Source: Ceratobasidium sp. AG-K (lineage: Eukaryota; Basidiomycota; Agaricomycetes; Cantharellales; Ceratobasidiaceae). From it: a DNA stretch of 64,000 nt. Position numbers and translations under genes: made by a program. Location: the NCBI GenBank assembly GCA_037039685.1, contig JAWNGF010000012.1, positions 1,364,001 to 1,428,000 of the forward strand, read 5' to 3'. Of the stretch, positions 18,301-28,553 are shown piece after piece (the stretch's first letter is position 1; every line of letters starts with the position of its first letter). The notes below the pieces were generated by a model that ran no database searches, was not told the origin of the DNA, and was given only the letters and a program-made list of their open reading frames with translations.

Positions 18301-20120
18301 CGTCTACTCGGTTGCATTCTCGCCCGACGGCATGCGCATCGTCTCTGGCTCAGATGGCAACACAATCCGGGTGTGGGATGCGACGACTGGGAAGCCAGCG
18401 ATGGACCCACTCGAGGGGCACACCAGCTCGGTCTACTCGGTTGCGTTCTCACCCGACGGCATGCGCATCGTCTCTGGTTCTTGGGACAAGACAATCCGGG
18501 TGTGGGATGCGACGACTGGGAAGCCAGCGATGGACCCACTCGAGGGGCACACCAGCTCGGTCAACTCGGTTGCATTCTCGCCCGACGGCATGCGCATCGT
18601 CTCTGGCTCTTCTGACTACACAATCCGGGTGTGGGATGCGACGACTGGGAAGCCAGCGATGGACCCACTCGAGGGGCACACCAGCTCGGTCTACTCGGTT
18701 GCGTTCTCACCCGACGGCATGCGCATCGTCTCTGGCTCAAGGGACAACACAATCCGGGTGTGGGATGCGACGACTGGGAAGCCAGCGATGGACCCACTCG
18801 AGGGGCACACCAGGGAGGTCTTGTCGGTTGCATTCTCGCCCGACGGCATGCGCATCGTCTCTGGCTCAAATGACAACGCAATCCGGGTGTGGGATGCGAC
18901 GACTGGGAAGCCAGCAATGGACCCACTCGAGGGGCACACCAGCTCGGTCAACTCGGTTGCATTCTCGCCCGACGGCATGCGCATCGTCTCTAGCTCTTAT
19001 GACAAGACAATCCGGGTGTGGGATGCGACGACCGGGAAACCAGCGATGGACCCACTCGAGGGGCACACCAGCTTGGTCAACTCGGTTGCGTTCTCACCCG
19101 ACGGCATGCGCATCGTCTCTGGCTCTTATGACAACACAATCCGGGTGTGGGATGCGACGACTGGGAAGCCAGCGATGGACCCACTCGAGGGGCACACCAG
19201 GGAGGTCAACTCGGTTGCATTCTCGCCCGACGGCATGCGCATCGTCTCTGGCTCAAGGGACAACACAATCCGGGTGTGGGATGCGACGACCGGGAAACCA
19301 GCGATGGACCCACTCGAGGGGCACACCAGCTTGGTCCTGTCGGTTGCGTTCTCACGCGACGGCATGCGCATCGTCTCTGGCTCTTATGACAACACAATCC
19401 GGGTGTGGGATGCGACGACTGGGAAGCCAGCGATGGACCCACTCGAGGGGCACACCAGCTTGGTCAACTCGGTTGCATTCTCGCCCGACGGCATGCGCAT
19501 CGTCTCTGGCTCTTATGACAAGACAATCCGGGTGTGGGATGCGACGACTGGGAAGCCAGCGATGGACCTACTCGAGGGGCACACCAGCATGGTCCACTCG
19601 GTTGCATTCTCGCCTGACGGCATGCGCATCGTCTCTGGCTCACTTGACAAGACAATCCGGGTGTGGGATGCGACGACCGGGAAGCCAGCGATGGACCCAC
19701 TCGAGGGGCACACCAGCTCGGTCTACTCGGTTGCGTTCTCACCCGACGGCATGCGCATCGTCTCTGGCTCAGATGACAACACAATCCGGGTGTCAGATCT
19801 AGGCACACAGCTCTCTCAGGTGGGATGCGCTTTTTGTTGCAGCCTATCCCCTTCTCTCTAAATTCTCTCCACTTTTTTTTGCTCAGCTCTACTCTCACGA
19901 GCCGCCTTCTCAGGTTGTTCATCGATCCTGGACACTCGACCAGAATGGATGGGTACGTGACGAGCAACGGCACCTACTCCTCTGGCTTCCGGTCGACCTA
20001 CGGCACCGTCTTCTGCGGCCTCACAGCTCGCTCTTAATCTCCACCGAAGGCTCCGTCGTGCTAGATTTTGAAGGTGCTCACATTGGAGAGTCCTGGGCAG
20101 ATTGCTACGTGCCTGCATAA
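15310..20120 (+). CDS. NACHT-WD40 NLR protein (NLR2), 1489 aa, 7 exons
   Basis: Exons: 15310-15675, 15731-15861, 15915-16053, 16105-16152, 16207-17733, 17795-19819, 19887-20120. All introns are GT-AG and phases close. Residues 1-228 form a basic N-terminus (KRFKRFR) and a helical domain with the GPLKP segment common in Agaricomycete NLRs. The NACHT domain has Walker A GMAGTGKT (285-292), Walker B DLVVVIDALDE (383-393) and a SSRPEP sensor-like motif. About 823-1406 holds 14 WD40 repeats of 43 residues. The last exon encodes a tail with WTLDQNGWV, LLLWLP and FEGAHIGESW. This is a STAND-type receptor; the known family role is non-self recognition and cell death. The ATG matches that of NLR3. A lipase remnant follows tail-to-tail 374 bp away. 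Confidence 0.92.
18051..19800 (+). repeat. Array of 14 near-identical 129-bp WD40 repeats in NLR2
   Basis: The core phrase GMRIVS occurs 14 times, 129 bp apart, within one exon. Units are almost identical in DNA. Variation is confined to the residues just before and after the V following GHT (SS, RE, SL or SM; then N, Y, L or H before SV) and to the x-D-x-T positions after SGS. Fourteen repeats would make two seven-bladed propellers. The array is open in several frames on both strands because of its repeat structure; those frames are not genes. Confidence 0.95.
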
Positions 20121-20494
20121 CATGTGGGCCGGAAATGTATATGCTGATGTTGTCCCATGTGTCTCCTCATTTGTTTGCATCTCTTTTTGTCACGTCTCAC
20201 CATCTGCACTTCCTTGTGTTCTACAAATGATTCGACTGTATGCGTGTGGTTACTCGGTCCCAACTCTTCGCTTCTTCCTCATCGGGATTGCGTGATCCTA
20301 ACCGAATTCGTGCGACCAACATAAGGCTCGTAAAAAGGCATCATCATTAGATCAGAACATAACGAGACAAAAATCGTATGCGCAGTACACGATGGATAGA
20401 TAACATGCTCCGGAATGGCTGTACAAACTCCCTGTCAGTAAATTCATCCCCGCTCCTCAATCGCCAAGTCCTCAGAACCCATTCATTGCACAAC

Positions 20495-21830
20495 CTACAG
20501 CCCATCATCATATATCTTCTTGCACAGCGCAACATAAAACGCCTCCAGGCCGAACGTCGGCACGCCCTCGCCCGACTTCTTCCGCCCTGCTACTCGGCCA
20601 GGTTCGAGTTCCCCACCTGGGTTTGCAGCGTGCTCCGACGAAACGACATTCACGACCCACTCCAGTGCGGCGGTAACCGCAGCTCGTCGTTTTCCTTACT
20701 CCGAATCGGAAGGGGCCGCAGGCTTCTCAATCACTCGCGCCTTCTGCCATGAAGTGAATGACTTGGCCCATTCCGTCCATCCAGCGCCGTTCTCCCAGTC
20801 GGGTGTGGTGCCAGTCAAAGACGAGGACATCGCTGAGATGGGTCCCGTTCCGTTCGACCCACGCAACTCCCAGTGGTCTACGCCTTCGATGACTCCCAAG
20901 AACTCGCCCCATCGAGCCGAGGAGGTGCTAACCAGTCCGTTGTGCCTCCAAGTCGTATCCGGCGCAAATTCACTACCCCACTCTGGCGTGCGGCCGGCAA
21001 ATTGAGCTTCAGCAGCGTCAAGGGCCACCTTGGGAAGCCAGAGAGGGTGGAAGGCGGACATGTCCAATCGGGTCCGAGCACCACCGTTATAGTAGTTTAC
21101 ACCTTCGACGTTGGGTGTGGATGGGTTGGACTGGTTTGTGAGGAAGTGGGTGGAATGGTTGGCGTATGCAGGTGAGTCGATCAAATCGAGGAGCATAGAG
21201 GTTAAGCTTTGGGGAAGCGCCATGATAAGTCCGAGGATTGACGTTGTGGTTGCTTCCGACCCGACTGTGGCGCGTGAAGGGAGAGATCCGCTGAGGGAAT
21301 AGGGTAGGGGTACGCCCGAGAATTTGAATTGCCCCATACCAATGTTCGCCGCGCACCAGTCCATGTAACTGCTTCCTCAATGTGACATGGAGACGGTGGT
21401 CAGAGATGCGGGCTGGTACTCTTCGGGACGGATATTGGGAATCAGATGGCGAAAGTCGAGTCCTCCTATTCAGTGAGCAATAAAGTTGATCGACTGGCCA
21501 GGGACTCACTCAGCGCACTGTTCATGAGCCCTGCCTGTTCGGCTATGGATCTTGTGCCATTCATCTCAGCTACAACAACATCTGCTCCGACTGGAGTGCG
21601 GAGAATGTCGCGTATTTTGGACCAATAGTGGGAACTAGGATCACCTCGTACGTCGAATACGTAAGGGCCTGATTTAATTTCGGTCAACTTTAGCTCAGTA
21701 AAATGGCCGTTTTTACTCGCCATGACACCATGTAATATTGCTCCCTCCGTGACATTGAGCATGCCATGGTTCGCGCTCACAAATGGCCAGATTTCCATTA
21801 TGACGACACGCCCATCAAACTCCCGTTTTA
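20495..21830 (-). pseudogene. TGL2-like lipase, decayed copy B
   Basis: This copy aligns over its length with intact lipase C. The nucleophile-elbow serine codon is a stop (TGA, complement of 21470-21472) with the rest of the elbow, GGLD, still in frame. A further TGA replaces Arg in the following STPHRG motif, and a TAA falls near 20706. A frameshift lies upstream of the elbow. The first-exon donor is CATG-GCGAGT, again GC rather than GT. The downstream half (20696-21364) is open over 220 codons and retains the HDGLVST-like and VDHWELRG blocks. It is a recent pseudogene and cannot be an active hydrolase. Confidence 0.88.
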
Positions 21831-22109
21831 GGCATCGCAAGCGCTCAGCTTCATCATCCGAAATAAAATTTGTCTATCATTAGATAAATAGATTGCACAA
21901 CGAGTGAGACGATATACATGACCTGGCGAGGGCATCTTGGAAATAGCACGCACAACAAATCAGTTCGTACTCTAAGTCGCATACTCGACCAGTCTTGATC
22001 CAATGTGCATGCACTGGCACCGGCCCAGAGACATCCAGACACCTCAAACCCAAACTTTCCCGTTCGACTCGGAGCACCAAATTCCCCGCCGAGACCCAGG
22101 GGAACTGCA

Positions 22110-23075
22110 TTCGTGATCAGACCTCTCCTAGTGTTGACTGCGTGCCCAGACAAAACGGCGTCAGCTATCCAGTCGAACATGGTAACCACGGTGACTCGCC
22201 ATTCTTCTCCGATTTAGTGTTGGTTATAGGATTCCCGGTTGCCTATGCGCTCCGCTACAAAGCGAGCGACCCGACTCACTTGGTCATCCAGGGCCGTTGG
22301 CCGAGCCCGGAGGGGGTGCCGGCCGATGGTGAATATAGGACAGATTCTGGTCCCGCTGAGGTCAATCCGGCTAGCTCCCAGTGTTCCATGCCCTCAACGA
22401 CTCCCAAAACCTCGCTCCATTGCGTCGAGGATGTGGTAACCAGGGAGTTGAACTTCCATCTCGTATCAGGCACCAAATCGGTGTTGCGCTCTGGCGTTTG
22501 ACCACCAATCTGTGCTTCGGCGGTCGAGGGTCGTCTCGGGAGGCAGAGATGTGAAAGGTGGGCACATGGGGTTGGGTCCGAGCGCCGACGCTGTGGTAAC
22601 CCGCGCTTCTGACATTGAGCGTAGCTGGCTTGCGCTTATCCGAGAGGAGGTGGGTGGCAAATTTTCATGGCAGGGAAATTGATTAGAGCGGGGAGCATGA
22701 TGCACCAGCTCCTGGGGAGCGCTGCGACAAGTGCAAGGACGGACTTGGTGGCCCTTCCGACCCTGCTGTGGTGAATGAAAGGGGTGGCTTGCTGGAGGGG
22801 TGGCTTTCTGGAGGGGTGAGGGGAACGACGCGTCCAGGATCTAGATTTCTACGGCTACGATGCTCGGCGTGCACCAGTCGACAAGGCTGTTCCCACGACG
22901 TGGAGTGGATATGATGACCAGAGACGCTGGTCAACAGTCATCGGGGCGAGGATTGGAAATCAGGTGGCGGCAGTCAGGTCCTCCCATTGACTACGAACGG
23001 CCGTTACTCAATCAACTGGCCTGGAACTCGTGGTTTGGACGCGTTAATCATGAGTCCTGACCATTTGGTGATGAG
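22110..23075 (-). pseudogene. TGL2-like lipase, decayed copy D
   Basis: Fragments in shifting frames match lipase C. DWIADAVLSGHAVN is at about 22140-22185 and SLVTTSSTQWSEVLGVVEGMEHWEL at about 22360-22450. The FHPLWLP-like block is near 22540, a catalytic-elbow region near 22970-23000 has an in-frame stop, and RVPGQ is near 23020. It stands in tandem with copy B in the same orientation, so the lipase was also duplicated on its own or module boundaries were lost. It is more decayed than B. Confidence 0.75.
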
Positions 23076-24298
23076 AGGGTGTCTCACGTGGGGCGACAGT
23101 ATACTCGAGTTTGGAGGATATGAAGGGCTTAGGGATAGCGGTCGTATGGGGGCTCAGGACAACAGGAAGGGTTGGGTACACAGAGTCCTGCAAGTCCTAT
23201 TCGGGCTTGTTTAGCCTCCTTACAATGTGTTCCTCATACTCGACGCACCATGGTGTAATTTCATCTCGTGGCGATTGTGCGGGTGATCCACACGGGACAG
23301 CGGAGGAACCGGTATATCATCGATAGTTGGGTGTGGTTCGTGGCCGAGGTATTCCGGGTAGAATGACCTTGCCTCGGAATTTCAATCAGAAGGACATGTG
23401 CCGTGGTCGCTTTGGTAGCCCACATACCCAGGCGTTGTCGTGGTGAGGAGGACCTAGGTATTCGTGGGCGTCGGTTTTGTCCTCGTCCACCAATTTGAGC
23501 GCGGGATCAGCCGTATATCGTATTGAATAACGCCTTCTCTTCATCACGGCTGGGTGTAGAAATGCAAGGGAACTGTAAGCAGTCAGTGGATCCAGAGCGT
23601 GTTCTTCAGCGTTCGACCCAAAGTGGCATCTGCAAGCGGACTTGAGCGAATCGGCTACCGACTTATCTTCCCACTATACCTATAACCATGTCTAACCCGT
23701 CTAAGCCCTAAATACGAAAGTACTGGTCGAAATGGCGAAAGATGAGGGTGGAGTGATGGGACCATGGAGTGGTCTAGACTAGCCTTGCGGGGGCATCGGA
23801 ACATCAGCAATTCGAAGGGATAGAGAACACTCAGAGACCACAATCGAGCAGTGGCCTTCGAGTTTGGATGAGGGAGACTCAGAGACTCATATTTCATGTC
23901 AACCGAGCAGGTGACAAAGGTGTATGATTGGCCATGAACGCATCCTCTTGGCGAATTCAAAGCGCTCTGCGAGCTATGTTTATCAGCATCATCGTAGCCC
24001 GCCGCCCAGATACTTAAGCTTACCGTAGTCAATACGGATCACAATCCTGTTCATGGACTGAAGCTTGTGGCTGGGAGCGTTGGTAAACTGAACTAGGTGC
24101 GCATCGGGGTGGAGGTTCTGAGGATACCGTCGTGATGGGACAAATACGACCAAGCGGGACCCTCAAAGCGATACTCACCATATTTGTAACATCTAACCGC
24201 GCCTCGTGTCAAGTTTCTGGAATCCAGTCGAGACCTGATGAGCGCCGGACCGGATACTCACGGAGCACGTCCACGTCCGCTGATCGTATCTCTCTACG
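23076..24298. other. Spacer and 5' flank of NLR3; no gene
   Basis: No convincing coding region is seen. The part from about 23840 is homologous to the flank before NLR2. The minus-strand frame at 23655-24032 has no counterpart in the other copy and is not called. Confidence 0.5.
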
Positions 24299-27200
24299 AT
24301 GACACTCGGCAAACGATTCAAACGCATTCGCGGCGAGGTCAAAGGCTTCTTCAAACGACCTGGGGAACCAAGCAGCCCAGCGACCTCTGTTACGTCCTTG
24401 CCAAATGCCCAGGCTACCTCGGCCGATATCAACTCTGTACCCACTTCCTCCGTTGCGGGGGCTAGAACCACCGTAAACACCCCGGATCTGCAGTCTGGTG
24501 CTCAGCTCCCTCCGAATAGTAATAGCCCTGCAGCTCTGTCCAAAATCGAGAATGAAGCTGGTAAAGCCCAGTCCCATGTGTTGGTGCCTCCAGCGCCTGC
24601 CATTCTACCGAGTGCCAAACTCGCATCCGATTCCACCGATGATAACCAGAGCGGTCTGGTGCAGGCGCCTGGCCCCGTGACCAACGCTGCATCAAGCCCT
24701 CCAAATACCAATCCTACCCCTGTTCCTGTTATTATAGCCCAGCATGATTATCAAAATGAGCAATATGTCGCTCAGCCAGACTCCGTTTTACCAGGTCAAC
24801 AAGACGCCTCGTCGGCCGTGGGCTCGACCACTGGGTCCATGGTTGCTATGCATGCATTCGATCCCGCCTCAAAACCCGTGGCTACAACACCGGATACCGC
24901 ACCAACTCGCACCTGGAAGTGCCTCAGCACCTTCCGAGAAGTACTGGACCGCGTCTCCGGCGGATTTGGGCCACTCAAGCCGGTACTAGACGACCTAAGC
25001 GATTTCATTGGCGTATATGAGGTCAGTTTTTGCGAAATAGGATTATTGATAATGTTCCATACTGGTTCTTTGACAGGATGCCGCAGAGGCCCAACAAGAG
25101 TATAAAACACTCAAGAGCGGTCTTGAGGCGCTGTTCAGTACCTTGAGCGAACACTTCTCTGGCGACGTTCCACCAGCCATGACCACGGGTATGAACAACC
25201 TATGCACGTACGTGATGTTTATCTATCGAATTCGTTGGAGACTAACATCTGTATTCGGTAGGGCGATCGAGGCCGAACTGGACAGAATATCAAGCAAGGA
25301 AGATCAAGGAGCGGGAAGACGCTACCTGGAAGCGAACAACGACATACAAGACGTGATGAAATGCTACCGTCGCATACAGGGACACCTCGAACGACTGAAA
25401 GTAAGAGAGTTCCTATCCCCAAGCATATATAATGGACTCACTGCTATGAAGCTCAACGCCGACCTGAGCATGTGGAAGGTTGTAGATGAGCTAGCAGCGG
25501 TGAGTCATAGGGTGTTACTCGCATCTTGACCGAGACTGATTGCTATACGTACTAGGAAAATCGACTGAGAATCCTATCACCATCGTTGTCGGCGTGCTAC
25601 GATTCGGCAGAAGCACAGACTGTCGGTCGTCGGGAATGTACTCCTGAGACCCGCAAGCAGGTCCTGAGCAACCTCGGCTGCTGGAGACACGACAAAGAAC
25701 AGGATAACATGTACTGGCTAAACGGCATGGCCGGGACTGGCAAGACCACCATCGCCAGCAGTCTGTGCGCGATGCTCGACCGATCCCACGAGCTCGGTGC
25801 CAGCTTCTTTTGCAGTCGGATCTTGCCCGAGTGTCGGAACGTCAAGTTCATCTTGCCCACCATCGCATATCAGCTCGCACGTTTCTCCCGTCCCTTCTAT
25901 CATGCGTTATCTCTAGCGCTTCAACAGGATCACGATCTGCATACAAAAGCTCTTTCGAACCAATTCGCAGGCCTAATTGCGGGTCCGTTACACCAAGTGG
26001 CAAAGGCGCTACCCACGGATCTCGTGGTGGTGATAGATGCGCTTGATGAATGCGAAGATCGCCAAGGGGTCGGCCAGCTTCTCGAGATCTTGGCTATGCA
26101 CGCATCAGACCTACCCATCAAGCTATTCGTATCCAGTCGACCGGAGCCCCAGATTCGCCAAAAGATCGGCGAGACCAAGTCGCAAATGATCCTGCATGAG
26201 CTGGAGGAATCGATCGTCAAGGAGGACATCGGACTGTACTTGCATACCGAACTTCGCGGCCTTGTTGCGTCAATTTCCGATGCCGACCTCGCCACTCTCA
26301 CTGAACGCGCGGGGGTGCTTTTTATCTATGCTGCGACCGTTGTGCGGTACATCAAGTCAGCCACGTCGAACCCACTCCAGCGGAGGCGAGTTCAAGGGGT
26401 ACTTGGGGCGAATATCCCCGGGTACTCAAACGCGAACACGGCCATTGACGCGTTGTACGACACTGTCCTCACCTCTGCATTTGAGAATCCCGAGCTCGAG
26501 AATGCTGAAAAGGCGATAATGAAACTCGTACTTGACACCGTAGTCTGCGCGCAGGAGCCGTTGACGGTTAACGGTCTAGCCGGAATCCTTGGTCTGGAAG
26601 ATGGGACTTGGGTACAGGCAGCTCTCGATCCCCTGTGGTCTGTGGTCCACGTGTCAGGTGGAGACGGCGTCGTCACCACGCTTCATGCATCTTTCCCTGA
26701 CTACATGCTCGACTCTGCGCGATCTGAGAACCACGGATGTCAGAGGGAGAAGCATCACGACCACTTAGCGGAACTCTGCTTTAGACGAATCGAAAGAAAT
26801 CAGCCACAGTTCAATCTGTGTGGCTTGAGTTCGTCGTTCGTATTCGATAAGGAAGTGTCTGACATTGAAGAAAGAGTGAGGCGAGCGATACCACCCGACC
26901 TGTCATATGCGTGCTGCTATTGGGCGGTTCATTTGACGCTCGGAGGCTACTCAGACCAACGTTCGGATCAGCTCCGGGGATTCCTATCGGAGCGGCTGTT
27001 GCTATGGATGGAAGTGCTGAACCTGAAGAACAGAATCAGTAGCGGTGCCTCAATGCTGGCGGCGGCCCAGGTTTGGTGCCAGGTCAGTGAGACGAGTGAC
27101 CTCGTGGAACTAGAGGACATTAATGTCGCTAACCCACTTGTAGGTCTCAAGCATTTCGCGAGAAACAAAAGATCTGATCCACGACGCGTGGCGATTTGCG

Positions 27201-28177
27201 ACAACATTCACAACGCATGATGTGGTAAAGAGCACCCCCCACCTCTATATATCAATGCTTGCATCTTGGCCCGGTCCGGGTCCACTAGTCGATAGCTATA
27301 TCCCGCGGGTTGAAAGGTTGACTAGTGTCAGGGGGACTGGAATGGACAGGCGGACACTGGCATTACTCAGCACCTTGTCGGCAGGCGGCCCCGCCCTGTC
27401 GGTTCAATTCTCGCCCGACGGCATGCGCATCGTCTCTGGCTCTTATGACAAGACAATCCTGGTGTGGGATGCGACGACTGGGAAGCCAGCGATGGACCCA
27501 CTCGAGGGGCACACCAGCGAGGTCTTTTCGGTTGCATTCTCGCCCGACGGCATGCGCATCGTCTCTGGCTCTTGGGACAAGACAATCCGGGTGTGGGATG
27601 CGACGACCGGGAAGGCAGCGATGGACCCACTCGAGGGGCACACCAGCTTGGTCTACTCGGTTGCATTCTCGCCCGACGGCATGCGCATCGTCTCTGGCTC
27701 TTGGGACAACACAATCCGGGTGTGGGATGCGACGACCGGGAAGGCAGCGATGGACCCACTCGAGGGGCACACCAGCTCGGTCAGGTTGGTTGCATTCTCG
27801 CCCGACGGCATGCGCGTCGTCTCTGGCTCCTCTGACAACATAATCCGGGTGTGGGATGTAGCTATGCATGCCTCTCAGGTAGGCTACGCTTTGTATCACA
27901 CCATATCAGCTTCTCTCTGACTCATCTCCGCTTTTTTGACCAGCTTGACTCTTGCGAGCCGTCACCTGACGCTGTTAATCGCTCCTGGACGCTTGACAAG
28001 AACGGATGGGTGCGTGACGCCGAATGGCGCCTACTTCTCTGGCTTCCAGTCGATCTAAGACACCGTCTTTTGCGACCCCAAAACTCTCTCTTAATCTCCA
28101 CTGAAGGGTTGGTCGAGCTTGATTTCGAAGGCGCTCACATTGGGGAGTCCTGGGCAGAATGCTACGTGCCCGCTTAA
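24299..28177 (+). CDS. NACHT-WD40 NLR protein (NLR3), 1178 aa, 7 exons
   Basis: Exons: 24299-25021, 25077-25207, 25262-25400, 25452-25499, 25556-27082, 27144-27878, 27944-28177. Exons 2, 3, 4, 5 and 7 have the same lengths as in NLR2. Exon 1 has 119 extra codons forming a Pro/Ala/Ser-rich, probably disordered insert between the basic N-terminus (KRFKRIR) and the GPLKP helical segment. NACHT: Walker A GMAGTGKT at 404-411, Walker B VVVIDALDE, then SSRPEP. Only four WD40 repeats follow (about 946-1092), too few for one propeller. The tail domain (WTLDKNGWV, LLLWLP, IGESW) is intact. The role is presumed to be the same as NLR2 with a different sensor. Convergent with intact lipase C, 376 bp between stops. 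Confidence 0.92.
27411..27860 (+). repeat. Four WD40 repeats of NLR3
   Basis: Four 129-bp units nearly identical in DNA to those of NLR2, with the same variable positions (SYDKT, SWDKT, SWDNT, SSDNI). The near identity across two genes whose NACHT parts have diverged suggests repeat homogenisation or gene conversion between paralogues. Confidence 0.92.
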
Positions 28178-28481
28178 CATCTGATCCAGAAACCTATTTG
28201 CTGTTGTTGTCCCATACATCTCCTGTGTTTGCTTTTATCCTTGTTTCCATGTTCGGTGATCTGTAATTTCTCGTGTTCCACCAACGATTCCACTGTATGC
28301 GCATTGTTCGTCAGTCCGGATTTTTCTTCCTCATCCAGCCCACGTGAGCAAATCAAACTCGCATCACCAAAATGAGGCTCGTAAAAAAGGCATTATCATT
28401 AGATCAGAACATAACGAGACAAAAATGGTATGCGTACTACATGATGGATAGATAACATGCTTCGAAATAACTATACAGACT

Positions 28482-28494
28482 CCCCCCCCCCCCC
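28482..28494. repeat. Poly-C tract (C13)
   Basis: A run of 13 cytosines lies in the spacer between the convergent stops of NLR3 and lipase C. The module 2 spacer has only a short C stretch at this place (ACAAACTCCCTG), so the run expanded after duplication, or the count is a sequencing artefact. Confidence 0.9.
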
Positions 28495-28553
28495 AAATAA
28501 ATGCATCCCTGCTCCTCAACTACCAAATCCCCACAACCCACTTAGTGCATAAC

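Larger units (their letters stand above)
14840..21800. repeat. Segmental duplication unit, module 2 (NLR2 + lipase B)
   Basis: This unit corresponds to 23840-29800 over upstream flank, NLR gene, convergent spacer and lipase. The upstream flanks (about 14840-15309 against 23840-24298) share long stretches, including GATGGGACAAATACGACCAAG. The downstream spacers share AACATAACGAGACAAAAAT and flanking text. Exons 2-5 and 7 of the NLRs have identical lengths in both units. Exact ends need an alignment. Confidence 0.8.

Noticed and set aside
18051..19800. CRISPR-like regular repeat array
   Set aside because: The 129-bp units are coding WD40 repeats in a eukaryotic gene; there are no short repeats separated by unique spacers.
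18042..19802. Long alternative-frame ORF of 586 codons across the WD40 array, plus several minus-strand ORFs there
   Set aside because: A 129-bp repeat unit without stops in other frames gives long spurious ORFs. The frame encoding WD40 motifs joins correctly to the flanking exons.
23655..24032. 125-codon minus-strand gene upstream of NLR3
   Set aside because: Its second half lies in the flank duplicated before NLR2, where the frame is not preserved.
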